The notes: a model not told the origin generated them from the letters alone. Counted from the first letter of the stretch, positions 1 to 8,456 are shown. The stretch is DNA of 64,000 nt from Cohnella xylanilytica (GCF_014212175.1 NZ_JACJVR010000063.1:1-64000); one strand, 5' to 3'. Translations and numbers: made by a program.

Positions 1-95
1 ATTCAAAGCACCTGCGCCTGCAAGCGGGGTCTCCAATGCCGAAAAAATCGGCATTCAAAGCACCTGCGCCTGCGAGCGGGGTCTCCAATGCCGAC
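1..95. repeat. 52-bp direct repeat, two copies, with hairpin at the junction
   Basis: Positions 1-42 recur almost unchanged at 53-94 (one difference), giving a period of 52 bases. The junction is a perfect inverted repeat, 35-42 pairing with 48-55 around five A residues. The array may continue beyond the left edge. It lies just downstream of the peptidase gene that ends at 119. The hairpin has no T-run following it on either strand, so it is not a standard terminator. Confidence 0.8.
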
Positions 96-118
96 GTCCC
101 CTGCCCCAATTACTTGCA

Positions 119-1252
119 TTACGCGGACTTGACCGTCTCCCGGACGATGGCCACGACCAGTTCGCTGACTTTGACCAGATCGTCGGCCTTGATCCGCTCC
201 TTCGTCGTATGGATGTCCTTGTAGCCGACGGCGAGATTGACGGTCGGCACGCCTTTGCCGTTGAACACGTTGGCGTCGCTGCCGCCGCCGGACGAGAAGG
301 CGCGCGGCTTCTCCCCGATCGCGGCGATCGCCGCCTTCGCGATTCTCACGACCTCGTCGTCCTCTCCGAAGCCGAAGCTCGGATAGACGATCCGGCTCTC
401 GAACTCGACCGCCGCCCCGTATTCTTTCGCGGCCGCCTCCGCCGCTTCCCGCATCGAGGCGACCTGCCGGTCGAGCTTCTCCTGCGCGATGCTGCGAGCC
501 TCGGCGTCGATCTTCACGTAATCGCAGACGACGTTCGTCGGTCCGCCGCCTTCGATCTTGCCGATGTTCGCCGTCGTCTCGTGATCGATGCGCCCGAGCT
601 TCATAAGCGAGATCGCCTTGGAGGCGACCTCGATCGCGCTGATGCCGTCCTCCGGATTCACGCCCGCATGGGCGGACTTGCCGCGGACGACGATCGAGAT
701 CTTGGCTTGCGTCGGTGCGGCCGTGGCGATGTCGCCGATCTGGCCGTTGGAATCGAGCGCGAAGCCGAACTTGGCCTTCAGCCGGTCGGCGCTCATCGCC
801 CTCGAGCCGACGAGCCCGGATTCCTCGCCGACGGTGATGACGAACTGGATCGGCCCGTGAGGGACGTTCTCCTCTTGCATAACCCGGATCGCTTCGAGCA
901 TGGCGGCGAGCCCGGCCTTGTCGTCGCTCCCGAGAATCGTCGTTCCGTCGCTTCGTATGTAGCCGTCGTCGTCCAGCCTCGGCCGAATGCCCCGGCCCGG
1001 GGTCACCGTGTCCATATGCGAGGTGAACAGGATGGGCGGAACGCCCTCGCACCCTGCCGTCGCCGGGAGCCACGCGAACAGGTTGCCCGCTCCGTGGCCC
1101 GTCGCCGCCGCCGCGTCGTCCTCGGTCACTTCCAGGCCGAGCGCTTCGAACTTGCCGCGCAGAACGACGCTGATCTCCCCCTCATGCCCGGTCTCGCTGT
1201 CGATCCGGACCAGCTCCATGAATTCGTTCAATATTCTCTCGCGCGCCGCCAT
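119..1252 (-). CDS. M20 family metallopeptidase, peptidase T-like
   Basis: This is a 377-residue cytosolic di-zinc exopeptidase of the M20 family, closest in pattern to the PepT-like YqjE group, which removes amino-terminal residues from short peptides. Visible family motifs are the HMDTV metal and catalytic motif (His79, Asp81), the bridging aspartate in LGSDDKAG (about Asp110) and the Glu143-Glu144 pair with the general base. The middle of the protein carries the usual lid or dimerisation domain and the HTT motif near the C-terminus supplies the last metal ligand. The start is ATG with GGGGAGG seven bases upstream. The gene points toward the left edge and is not obviously co-transcribed with lipB, because a plus-strand mini-gene lies between them. 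Exact substrate cannot be read from sequence. Confidence 0.88.
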   Translation of the reverse strand: MAARERILNEFMELVRIDSETGHEGEISVVLRGKFEALGLEVTEDDAAAATGHGAGNLFAWLPATAGCEGVPPILFTSHMDTVTPGRGIRPRLDDDGYIRSDGTTILGSDDKAGLAAMLEAIRVMQEENVPHGPIQFVITVGEESGLVGSRAMSADRLKAKFGFALDSNGQIGDIATAAPTQAKISIVVRGKSAHAGVNPEDGISAIEVASKAISLMKLGRIDHETTANIGKIEGGGPTNVVCDYVKIDAEARSIAQEKLDRQVASMREAAEAAAKEYGAAVEFESRIVYPSFGFGEDDEVVRIAKAAIAAIGEKPRAFSSGGGSDANVFNGKGVPTVNLAVGYKDIHTTKERIKADDLVKVSELVVAIVRETVKSA

Positions 1253-1333
1253 ACCGTTTCCTCCCCTGTCCGAAATGCGTTACAATAACCGTATAGGTCT
1301 TCCCATAACCCGATGAAGAAAAGGATGAATCCG

Positions 1334-1429
1334 ATGAACAAACGCTGGTTCAAAATCGTCGTCTACGTCATGCTGTTCGCCATGATCGCTTCTACGATCC
1401 TTGCTTCGCTCGGCTCCCTTCTCGGCTGA
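1334..1429 (+). CDS. prli42: Prli42-type membrane miniprotein (31 aa)
   Basis: This very short frame encodes 31 residues: a basic start (MNKRWFK) and then one hydrophobic helix ending in SLLG. The length, the N-terminal lysine/arginine cluster and the IVVYVML core fit Prli42, a membrane miniprotein conserved in Firmicutes and shown in Listeria to anchor the stressosome. The start is ATG with AAGGA eight bases upstream, and TACAAT at 1271 could be a -10 element. Its last 36 bases overlap the 3' end of lipB on the opposite strand. No stressosome genes (rsbR/S/T) are in the window, so a stressosome role is inferred from the family only. A chance frame is possible but unlikely given the sequence match and ribosome site. 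Confidence 0.75.
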   Translation: MNKRWFKIVVYVMLFAMIASTILASLGSLLG

Positions 1430-2099
1430 CGACGCCGTCGTAGCCGAATACGCGCGCGAAGTGCGGCAGCAGCCGTTCCCCGATGGTCTCGACGTCGAGC
1501 GTCTGCCCGGTCAGCGTCTCCAGCGAGGTGACGCCGTATTCCGTTATTCCGCACGGAATAATGCCTTGGAAGCCGTCCGCTTCCACGTTCTTCTTCACGT
1601 TCAGGGCGAAGCCGTGGCTTGTCACGAATCCTCGCCTCGTCCTCGCCCGGTTGAACTTCACTCCGATGGCGGCGATCTTCGCGTCGCCTACCCATACCCC
1701 CGTATACTCGGGCTTCCGGCCTCCGGCGATGCCGAATTCGGCCAGCAAGCCGATAATCGCTTCCTCCAGCGAGCGCAAGTAAGCGTGCAGGTCGAGACCC
1801 GCGGCGTCCAGGTAGATCAGCGGATACCCGACCAATTGTCCGGGACCGTGATACGTGATATCTCCGCCGCGATCGATCTGGTATACCCGGATGCCGCGCC
1901 GCTCCAGCTCCTCCGGCCCGTAGAGCAGATGCTCCGGATGACGGTCCGTCCCGATCGTGTAGGTGGGCGGATGCTCCAGAAGCAGAAGCGTGTCCGATCT
2001 CTCCTCCCGGCCGATCTCCAAGACGAGCTCCTTCTGCAGCTCCCATGCTTCCCCGTAATCGATTCTCGACAAGCGAACGGTCTCCAGCGTGCGGGTCAT
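1392..2099 (-). CDS. lipB: Lipoyl(octanoyl) transferase LipB
   Basis: A 235-residue protein of the classical LipB type, which moves octanoate from acyl carrier protein to the lipoyl-domain lysine of 2-oxoacid dehydrogenases and the glycine cleavage H protein. Visible signatures are the substrate-pocket stretch RGGDITYHGPGQLVGYP, the lysine in AAIGVKF and the cysteine in GIIPCGIT that together form the catalytic pair. The start at 2099 was chosen because AGGAGGAGAGGGA lies directly upstream; the open frame extends further but without a ribosome site. B. subtilis uses an unrelated LipM enzyme for this step, so a LipB beside the bkd genes is notable. The neighbouring BkdB carries a lipoylation site and is a natural client. 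Confidence 0.92.
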   Translation of the reverse strand: MTRTLETVRLSRIDYGEAWELQKELVLEIGREERSDTLLLLEHPPTYTIGTDRHPEHLLYGPEELERRGIRVYQIDRGGDITYHGPGQLVGYPLIYLDAAGLDLHAYLRSLEEAIIGLLAEFGIAGGRKPEYTGVWVGDAKIAAIGVKFNRARTRRGFVTSHGFALNVKKNVEADGFQGIIPCGITEYGVTSLETLTGQTLDVETIGERLLPHFARVFGYDGVVSREGSRAKQGS

Positions 2100-2215
2100 T
2101 CCCTCTCCTCCTCTAGTTGTTCCGGCCTCTCCCGTGATTCGTTCCTCTTGATTGTAGCTCACCTGCCCGGCAGCCGCAAACGCTAGGAGATCGGGCGCCG
2201 GAACGGATCCGCGTC

Positions 2216-2701
2216 CTAAGGCCTTCTCTTTCCTCCCGTTCTCTCTTGGATAAACCAAAGATAGAACGCCCGGGACAACCAGAAGGTAATCAACAGCGTG
2301 ATCCAAGTCCAGTACCATTCCCAATGAATATAATCGATGAGGCGGGTCCGGTCCTCGATGAGCTTCTCGATGGCGGTCATCCAGCTCGGGAAGAACAGAT
2401 ACCACAGAATCCCGCGAACGATGCCCTTGGTCTGCGGATATCTCATATTGAACACGACGCAGATGGCGGGATAGATAAAAAACTCGAACGAAAAGCTGCT
2501 TCGGGTAGCGTAGGAAAACTCGCGAACGGGGTATTCGATCAAGCGGTACTGCGCGACGAGAAGTCCGAAGAACCAGGTCAGCATCTGCATATACAAAAAG
2601 ACGACAAGCGCTTCCCGGATTTTCCGCCGAGGAGTCGAGAGAACGACGAGCGCGCCGGAGACGATCCAGACCGCGATCACGATGATTATTTCCTTGGTCA
2701 T
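2216..2701 (-). CDS. Small multi-pass membrane protein, CBO0543-like
   Basis: The product is about 161 residues with four or five hydrophobic segments and several tryptophans (WYWTW near the C-terminus). The general layout resembles the CBO0543 family of Bacillales membrane proteins of unknown function, but I assign this only loosely. The start at 2701 is preceded by GAGG at a rather long spacing. An in-frame ATG at 2770 would add 23 residues. It is separated from lipB by about 115 bases and from bkdB by a terminator, so it is probably a single-gene unit. No function is proposed. Confidence 0.6.
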   Translation of the reverse strand: MTKEIIIVIAVWIVSGALVVLSTPRRKIREALVVFLYMQMLTWFFGLLVAQYRLIEYPVREFSYATRSSFSFEFFIYPAICVVFNMRYPQTKGIVRGILWYLFFPSWMTAIEKLIEDRTRLIDYIHWEWYWTWITLLITFWLSRAFYLWFIQERTGGKRRP

Positions 2702-2779
2702 AGAAGAACGGAACCTCGATTGATTGGAGTAGCCACAGTATCGGCTATTTCGCAGTCTTACAATCGTCATTCCCTTGCG

Positions 2780-2830
2780 AAAAAAACCGCCCGAGGCCGG
2801 CGGCGATAGCGCGCCGTAAGCCTGGGCGGT
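2780..2830 (-). terminator. Rho-independent terminator after bkdB
   Basis: On the minus strand an ACCGCCC...GGGCGGT stem with internal GGC/GCC pairing is followed by seven T residues (A-run at 2780-2786 on the plus strand). It sits about 45 bases beyond the bkdB stop and closes the bkd operon. Confidence 0.85.
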
Positions 2831-2873
2831 CCGGTTGGTTCGATAGGACGAAGCGGCCGGTCGAGCCGGAACG

Positions 2874-4298
2874 TCAATACAGCTTCGTATCGAGATTGTA
2901 GCTCTCCAGGTTCTCCTTGACTCGCTGCAGGAACCGTCCGCAGATGACGCCGTCGAGAATCCGGTGGTCGAGCGACAGACAGATATTGACCATCGACCGC
3001 ACGCCGATCATGTCGTTGATGACGACCGGCTTCTTCACGATCGATTCGAAGGTCATGATCGCCGCTTGCGGATAGTTGATGATCGGCTGGCTCAGAATGG
3101 AGCCGAACGCGCCCGTGTTGTTCACGGTGAACGTGCCGCCCTGCAGGTCGTTCAGCTTGATCTTGCCCTGACGCGTGCGGGTGGCCAGATCGTGGATCTC
3201 GTGCGCGAGGCCCGCGATGTTCTTCTGGTCCGCGTTCCGGATAACCGGCGTGATGACCGAGTCCTCGGTGCCGACGGCGAGCGACAGATTGATGTCGCGC
3301 TTGACGATGATCTTGTCGGTCGCCCACACGGAGTTCATGATCGGATAGTCCTTGATGGCGTTGACCGTCGCCTTGCACAAGAACGGCATATAGGTCAGGT
3401 TGATGCCTTCCCGGCGATTGAACTCTTCCTTGAGCCTGTTCCGCAGCAGCACGAGATTCGTCACGTCGACCTCGATCATCATCCAGCCGTGCGGAATCTC
3501 GCTGACGCTCTGACGCATCTTCGTCGCGATCGTGTTGCGCATCGGCGTCACGTCGATGAAGTACTCGCCGCGTCCCGGAAGCTCCTGCCCTTCGACCTCG
3601 ACCGTCGGAATGCGCGGCGTCTCGGACAGGTGCAGCCCCGTCGAACGTACGGGCACTTTCGGGTCCATCGGCGTCTTCGGCGCTTCCCTCTCGGCCGCCG
3701 ACGCGGCCGCGGGAGCCGGCGTCCCCGCGGCGGCGAAGCCCGCGGTTCCCGTCGCCGCCGCTTCCAGCACGTCCTTGCGCGTGATGCGTCCGCCCATGCC
3801 GGTGCCGCGCACGCGGCCGAGGTCGATGCTGTGCTCGGCGGCCAGCTTCTGGACCGCCGGCGAATAGCGGTGCCGCATCGGCGCGTTCGGGTCGAAGGCG
3901 GCGGGCAGGAGCGGCGCGGACGAACGTTCGGGCGCCGAAGAGACGCTAGCTGCCGGCGCCGCCCGCTCCGCTCCGGCGGATCCGATCGCTGAAGCGCCGC
4001 CGGCATGCCCGCCGGACGCGCCGGCTTCCGGCGGGCCGGCGTCGCCCGATGCTTCCGTCTCGATCAAGCACACCGCCGTGCCGACGTCGACGGTCTCCCC
4101 GGCTCCCACCAGAATCTTCACCAGCGTTCCCTTCGCCGTCGAAGGAAGCTCCGCGTTCACTTTATCCGTTATCAGTTCGCACAGCGGCTCGTACATGTCC
4201 ACTTGATCGCCCGGCTCCTTGAGCCACCGATCGACGGTGGCCGACACGAGCGATTCCGCCAACTTGGGCAGGACGATCTCTATCGTTTGCTTAGGCAT
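2874..4298 (-). CDS. bkdB: Branched-chain 2-oxoacid dehydrogenase E2, dihydrolipoyl acyltransferase
   Basis: This 474-residue protein is the E2 core of a 2-oxoacid dehydrogenase complex, transferring the acyl group from E1 via lipoate to coenzyme A. In order there is a lipoyl domain (residues 1-80, lipoylated Lys46 in the LITDKVNAE context), an alanine/serine/proline-rich linker, a peripheral subunit-binding domain (about 140-180, YSPAVQKLA...GTGMGGRITRKDV), a second linker and the catalytic domain with His445 and Asp449 in the DHRILDG motif. It is last in the order bkdAA-bkdAB-bkdB, 22 bases after the E1 beta gene. In Bacillus the Bkd complex makes branched-chain acyl-CoA primers for iso/anteiso fatty acids from Val, Ile and Leu. 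A pyruvate-type activity cannot be strictly excluded. Confidence 0.92.
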   Translation of the reverse strand: MPKQTIEIVLPKLAESLVSATVDRWLKEPGDQVDMYEPLCELITDKVNAELPSTAKGTLVKILVGAGETVDVGTAVCLIETEASGDAGPPEAGASGGHAGGASAIGSAGAERAAPAASVSSAPERSSAPLLPAAFDPNAPMRHRYSPAVQKLAAEHSIDLGRVRGTGMGGRITRKDVLEAAATGTAGFAAAGTPAPAAASAAEREAPKTPMDPKVPVRSTGLHLSETPRIPTVEVEGQELPGRGEYFIDVTPMRNTIATKMRQSVSEIPHGWMMIEVDVTNLVLLRNRLKEEFNRREGINLTYMPFLCKATVNAIKDYPIMNSVWATDKIIVKRDINLSLAVGTEDSVITPVIRNADQKNIAGLAHEIHDLATRTRQGKIKLNDLQGGTFTVNNTGAFGSILSQPIINYPQAAIMTFESIVKKPVVINDMIGVRSMVNICLSLDHRILDGVICGRFLQRVKENLESYNLDTKLY

Positions 4299-4320
4299 CG
4301 GCTTCTCTCCCTTCGGGCCG

Positions 4321-5307
4321 TTAATATCGGGCCAAGTCCAGCATGGCGGCCTTCAACTTGTCCTTGTTCAACATGAAGTGCTTCTCGCCCGGAGGATTGA
4401 ATACCGTCGCCGGCACGTCCGGTCCGCATACGCGGCGGATCGGGGCGTCGAGATCGAACAGCAGCTCTTCCGAGATGATCGCCGCGACCTCCGCTCCGAC
4501 TCCTCCCGTCTTGTTGTCTTCGTGAACGATCAGCACCTTCCCCGTCCGGGCGGCCGCCTCGAGAATCGCTTCCCGGTCGAGCGGCTGAATCGTGCGCAAG
4601 TCGAGGATATGGGCTTCGATTCCTTCTTCCCGCGACAGCTCGTCGGCCGCCTGCATCGCGAAGTGCAGCGGCATGCTGTAGCCGATGACGGTGATGTCGG
4701 AGCCTTCGCGCATGACGCTCGCCTTGCCGATCGGAACGGTGTACTCCCCTTCGGGCACTTCGTCCGCGATCAGGCGGTAGCACTTCTTGTTCTCGAAGAA
4801 CAGGACGGGATCCGGGTCGCGGATCGCCGCGAGCAGCAGTCCCTTGGCGTCGTATGCCGTAGCCGGCGCGACGATCTTCAGTCCCGGCGTGCCGAAGAAG
4901 ACGGATTCCGGGCACTGGGAATGATACAGGCCTCCGAACACCCCGGCTCCGATGGGAGCGCGGATGACGATCGGGCAATCCCAGTCGTTGTTCGAGCGGT
5001 AGCGGATCTTCGCCGCTTCGCTGATGATCTGGTTCGTGGCGGGGAACATGAAGTCGGAATACTGCATCTCGGCGACCGGGCGCATGCCCGCCATCGCCGC
5101 CCCGATGGCGACGCCGGCGATCGCGGACTCGGCCAGCGGCGTATCGAGGGAACGCATCTCGCCGAACTGCTGCTGCAGTCCCTTCGTCGCTCCGAAGACG
5201 CCGCCCTTCAGCCCGACGTCCTCGCCCAGGACGAACACCCGGCTATCCCTCTCCATCTCTTCCTTCATCGCGGTTCGGATCGCTTCGATATATTCAAGAA
5301 CCGGCAT
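4321..5307 (-). CDS. bkdAB: Branched-chain 2-oxoacid dehydrogenase E1 beta subunit
   Basis: This 328-residue transketolase-like subunit pairs with E1 alpha to form the thiamine-diphosphate decarboxylase of the Bkd complex. The pyrimidine-binding half is recognisable from GEDVGLKGGVFGAT and DTPLAESAIAG, in which Glu60 is the conserved activator of the cofactor. HSQCPE and the C-terminal transketolase domain (HEDNKTGGVGAEV) follow the family pattern. The length is normal. The gene starts one base after the bkdAA stop codon, which implies translational coupling and equal output of the two E1 subunits. Confidence 0.93.
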   Translation of the reverse strand: MPVLEYIEAIRTAMKEEMERDSRVFVLGEDVGLKGGVFGATKGLQQQFGEMRSLDTPLAESAIAGVAIGAAMAGMRPVAEMQYSDFMFPATNQIISEAAKIRYRSNNDWDCPIVIRAPIGAGVFGGLYHSQCPESVFFGTPGLKIVAPATAYDAKGLLLAAIRDPDPVLFFENKKCYRLIADEVPEGEYTVPIGKASVMREGSDITVIGYSMPLHFAMQAADELSREEGIEAHILDLRTIQPLDREAILEAAARTGKVLIVHEDNKTGGVGAEVAAIISEELLFDLDAPIRRVCGPDVPATVFNPPGEKHFMLNKDKLKAAMLDLARY

Positions 5308-5308
5308 T

Positions 5309-6343
5309 CTAGCGCACCTCCCCTGCTTCGTCCGTCTCCGCGTACACGTAGCGGAACGCGTCCTCCACGGACTGGAAGGGAGCGCGCTCGCCGTATTCGG
5401 TCGCTTCGTCGATCTCCTTGCGGATGCGGGCCAGAAGCTCCTGTTCCTTCTCGTCGTTCCACAAGCCGATGTCGGTCAAATACCGGCGGTACGCCGGGAT
5501 GCCGTCCTTGGCGCGATGGTGCTCGACCTCTTCCTTCGTCCGGTACGCCAGGTCGTTGTCCGACGCGGAGTGCGGAGTGACGCGGTACGTCACCACTTCG
5601 ATGAGGGTCGGTCCTTCCCCGGCGAGGGCGCGGTCGTGGGCTTCCTTGAACACGCGGTAAACCTCCAGCGGATCGTTCCCGTCCACTTGGAAGCCGGGGA
5701 AGCCGTAACCGAGCGCGCGGTCGCTGATGCGGCCGGCCGTCTGCTTCGAGAGCGGGACGGAGATCGCGTACCCGTTATTCTGGCAGACGAAGATGACGGG
5801 CAGCTTCATAACGCCGGCGAAGTTGCAGCCCTCGTGGAAGTCGCCCTGGTTGCTCGACCCTTCGCCGAAGGAGACGAGCGAGACGGAATTCTCTCCGCGC
5901 ATCTTGGCGGCCAGCGCGAATCCGACGGCATGCGGCACCTGCGTCGTAACCGGGCTCGAACCCGTCACGATGCGCAGCCGCTTGCTTCCGAAGTGGCCCG
6001 GCAGCTGCCGGCCCGCGCTGTTCGGGTCCTCCGCCTTCCCGAAGAGCGCCAGCATCAGCTCCTTCACGGTCATTCCCACGGAGAGCACGAAGGCGTAATC
6101 GCGATAGTAAGGCAGGAACCAATCCCGCTCCGTGTCCATCGCGAAGGCCATGGCCACCTGGGACGGCTCCTGGTTGATGCCCGAGATGTTGAAGTTCACC
6201 TTGCCTGCTCTCTGCAGCAGCTGGCCGCGTTCGTCGTACTTGCGGGCGAGCTGCATCAATTCGTACATGCGGACGGCTTGTTCGTCCGTCAAGCCTAGCG
6301 CGGCGTGACGGGTATGGTTCTTCACGGAGCCCGATTGGGTCAA
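5309..6343 (-). CDS. bkdAA: Branched-chain 2-oxoacid dehydrogenase E1 alpha subunit
   Basis: This 344-residue subunit carries the thiamine-diphosphate motif: Gly160-Glu-Gly followed by Asn189-Asn190 about 28 residues later. The phosphorylation-loop-like stretch YRVTPHSASDND is also present. The start codon is TTG, chosen because AGGAGGGA lies six bases upstream and the protein N-terminus then matches family length. A terminator for lpdV lies upstream, so bkdAA-bkdAB-bkdB appears to be a unit distinct from lpdV. I see no sigma-54 type -24/-12 promoter of the kind that drives bkd in B. subtilis, and no bkdR gene is in the window. Confidence 0.93.
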   Translation of the reverse strand: MTQSGSVKNHTRHAALGLTDEQAVRMYELMQLARKYDERGQLLQRAGKVNFNISGINQEPSQVAMAFAMDTERDWFLPYYRDYAFVLSVGMTVKELMLALFGKAEDPNSAGRQLPGHFGSKRLRIVTGSSPVTTQVPHAVGFALAAKMRGENSVSLVSFGEGSSNQGDFHEGCNFAGVMKLPVIFVCQNNGYAISVPLSKQTAGRISDRALGYGFPGFQVDGNDPLEVYRVFKEAHDRALAGEGPTLIEVVTYRVTPHSASDNDLAYRTKEEVEHHRAKDGIPAYRRYLTDIGLWNDEKEQELLARIRKEIDEATEYGERAPFQSVEDAFRYVYAETDEAGEVR

Positions 6344-6425
6344 GGCGCGTCCCTCCTGGCTATGGTTTAGTGTTATAACCTGGTCTTAATACTTGAACTT
6401 AACGACTATTATACTCCGACCCGCG

Positions 6426-6477
6426 GCAAAAAGAAACGTCCAACCCGGGGACGAACGAACTTCTTCCCGGATTGGAC
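6426..6477 (-). terminator. Rho-independent terminator after lpdV
   Basis: On the minus strand GTCCAATCCGGG pairs with CCCGGGTTGGAC (arms 6466-6477 and 6438-6449) and is followed by TTTCTTTTT. The 12-bp stem contains one G-T pair. It separates lpdV from the downstream bkdAA-AB-B genes. Confidence 0.85.
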
Positions 6478-6493
6478 TCCCTTCTATCGATTA

Positions 6494-7930
6494 TCAGCCG
6501 TGGCCCGCCACGCCGTCCAGCGCCGCCATCACTTCCTGCAGCGCCTCCGACAGCGTCGGATGCGGATGGATCGCCCTGCCGATCTCCCACGGAACCGCGT
6601 CCAGCAGCTTCGCCAGGGAGGCCTCCGCGATCAGGTCGGTCGCCCGCGCGCCGACGAGGTGCACGCCGAGCAGGTCGCCCGTCGCCTTGTCGGCGACGAC
6701 CTTCGCGAAGCCGTCCGGCTCCCCGTGCACGAGCGCCTTGCCCAGGACGCGCAGCGGAATCCGCGCCGTCTTCACGTCGAGCCCGCCCGCCTTCGCTCCC
6801 TCCTCCGTCCAGCCGATCGAGGCCGCTTCCGGACGGGAGTAGATGCAGCGCGGAATATCCCGGTCCGCCGCCCGGACGGTGCCGTCCGCCCGGCCGAGCA
6901 GATGGTCGACCGCCACCGCCGCTTCGTGCATCGCCGCGTGCGCAAGCTGAACGCCCCCGATGCAGTCGCCGATCGCGTAAATATGCGGTTCGCCGGTCTG
7001 CAGCGTGGCCGGATTCACCTTGACGAAGCCGCCTTCCGTCCGCACGTCCGTGTTCTCGAAGCCCATGCCTTCCACGTTGCCCTGCCGCCCGACGGACACG
7101 AGCATCCGCTCGGCGGACAGCGCCGCGGTGCCGCCCTTAACGGCGATCTCGACCCGGACGGCTCCTCCCTCTACCTTGCAGGAGCCGACGTCCAGCTTCG
7201 CGCCGACGTGAATCTCCACGCCGCGCTTCTTGAGCAGCTTGGCCAATTCGGCCGACACGTCCTTGTCTTCGCCCGGCACGAGCCGCTCCGCCGTCTCGAC
7301 GAGCGTCACCTTCGTCCCGAAGTCGCTCAGCATCGACGCCCATTCGACGCCGATAACGCCGCCTCCGACGATGATCGCCGATGCCGGCAGAGCCGGCCAT
7401 TCGAGCGCTTCGTCGCTCGTCGCGACGAATTCGCCGTCGTAAGGCAAGCCCTCCAGCCGGCGCGGCCGGGAGCCGGTGGCGATGATCAGACTGCGGGGAA
7501 CGACCGTCTCCGACTCGCCGTCCGGCAGGTCCACCGCCACGGCTCCGCTGCGCGGAGAGAAGATCGTCGGCCCCATGATCCTTCCGTTCCCGCGAACGAC
7601 CTGAATCCGGTGCTGCGCCATCAGCGCCTGCAGCCCTTTGTGCAGCTGCTCGACGATCGCGCTTTTGCGGTTCGCGACGCCTTCCCACTTCACGGAGATT
7701 CCCTGGCCGGGCACCTCGATTCCGTAGGAAGCCGCTTCGCGGATCGTCGCGAAGACTTCCGCGCTGCGCAGAAGCGACTTCGACGGAATGCAGCCTCTGT
7801 GCAGGCAAGTGCCTCCCAGCTTGTCCTTCTCGATGATCGCGACGGTCTTGCCGGCCTGAGCCGCCCTCACCGCCGCCGTATATCCTCCGGGTCCGCCGCC
7901 CAATACGGCGACATCCACCTCGATTGGCAT
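6494..7930 (-). CDS. lpdV: Dihydrolipoyl dehydrogenase E3
   Basis: This 478-residue flavoprotein reoxidises the dihydrolipoyl arm of BkdB using NAD+. It shows the N-terminal FAD fold (GGGPGG, residues 11-16), the redox-active disulfide Cys42-Cys47 in GGTCLHRGCIPSK, a second dinucleotide fold for NAD (GGGVIGVE) and the C-terminal dimer domain with the AIHPHPTLSE His/Glu catalytic dyad. The start at 7930 was picked over an upstream in-frame ATG because GGAGGA is eight bases before it. The gene lies immediately upstream of the E1/E2 genes, which argues for a Bkd-specific E3, although a terminator after it suggests separate transcription or partial read-through. Confidence 0.92.
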   Translation of the reverse strand: MPIEVDVAVLGGGPGGYTAAVRAAQAGKTVAIIEKDKLGGTCLHRGCIPSKSLLRSAEVFATIREAASYGIEVPGQGISVKWEGVANRKSAIVEQLHKGLQALMAQHRIQVVRGNGRIMGPTIFSPRSGAVAVDLPDGESETVVPRSLIIATGSRPRRLEGLPYDGEFVATSDEALEWPALPASAIIVGGGVIGVEWASMLSDFGTKVTLVETAERLVPGEDKDVSAELAKLLKKRGVEIHVGAKLDVGSCKVEGGAVRVEIAVKGGTAALSAERMLVSVGRQGNVEGMGFENTDVRTEGGFVKVNPATLQTGEPHIYAIGDCIGGVQLAHAAMHEAAVAVDHLLGRADGTVRAADRDIPRCIYSRPEAASIGWTEEGAKAGGLDVKTARIPLRVLGKALVHGEPDGFAKVVADKATGDLLGVHLVGARATDLIAEASLAKLLDAVPWEIGRAIHPHPTLSEALQEVMAALDGVAGHG

Positions 7931-7986
7931 GTTCGTCTTCCTCCGATCGTCGCACTTCACTGCTCGACTATGTACCTACGTTCTCT

Positions 7987-8016
7987 ATTCTACCTTTTTT
8001 GGACCGTCTCAGGCAA
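7987..8016 (-). promoter_or_regulatory. Candidate SigA promoter for lpdV
   Basis: On the minus strand TTGCCT (8011-8016) and TAGAAT (7987-7992) are separated by 18 bases and lie about 60 bases before the lpdV start. The match is moderate. Confidence 0.45.
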
Positions 8017-8082
8017 AGTCCCTCGGCCCTTGAATCTTCCGTCCCGCCTCGTTCCCGGCTGCTTGCGATTTGCTGCATGATA

Positions 8083-8111
8083 TGGACAGATTCCGCCAAA
8101 ATCGGTATGAT
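8083..8111 (+). promoter_or_regulatory. SigA promoter for the DUF2627 gene
   Basis: TGGACA (8083-8088) and TATGAT (8106-8111) are separated by exactly 17 bases, 28 bases before the GTG start at 8139. It is a near-consensus housekeeping promoter. Confidence 0.7.
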
Positions 8112-8138
8112 ATAAGGAATGGAAGGAGGGCCGCTTTT

Positions 8139-8456
8139 GTGAAGCTTGTCATTTCCCGCCTGATCGCCATTCTTTTGCTTGTCATTCCAGGGCTGCTCGC
8201 GGCATACGGTTTTCTCCTTATGAAGGATGCCCTGTTCGATTATTTCGCGCAATTGGGCAACGTCGAATTGCCGACGCCCAAGTTCGCTTGGCTCGATTTC
8301 GCCCTCGGATTCGTCCTCTTCCTCGTCGGCGTCGGATTCATCGGAGGCTGGATCTTCTTCCGCGACCGCAAGCATAATTACTTGTCCTCCCGCTTCCGCC
8401 CCAAGAGGCCGAGGCCTCCCCGCGCCACGAACGGCAACGGAGGACCGGCCGAATAA
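8139..8456 (+). CDS. DUF2627 membrane protein (YqzF-like)
   Basis: The protein has 105 residues with two clear membrane helices (roughly 5-25 and 45-75) and a basic, Pro/Arg-rich C-terminal tail. The sequence and its position next to bkd genes match the DUF2627 family, whose B. subtilis member YqzF also sits by the bkd locus. Function is unknown. The start is GTG at 8139 with GGAAGGAGGG eight bases upstream; longer in-frame starts lack ribosome sites and would run into the promoter. A terminator for this gene lies inside the 3' end of the convergent araC-family gene. Confidence 0.8.
   Translation: MKLVISRLIAILLLVIPGLLAAYGFLLMKDALFDYFAQLGNVELPTPKFAWLDFALGFVLFLVGVGFIGGWIFFRDRKHNYLSSRFRPKRPRPPRATNGNGGPAE

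Noticed and set aside
6350..6425. Sigma-54 promoter before bkdAA as in B. subtilis
   Set aside because: No TGGCAC-N5-TTGC type -24/-12 motif is present, and no bkdR-like activator is encoded in the window.
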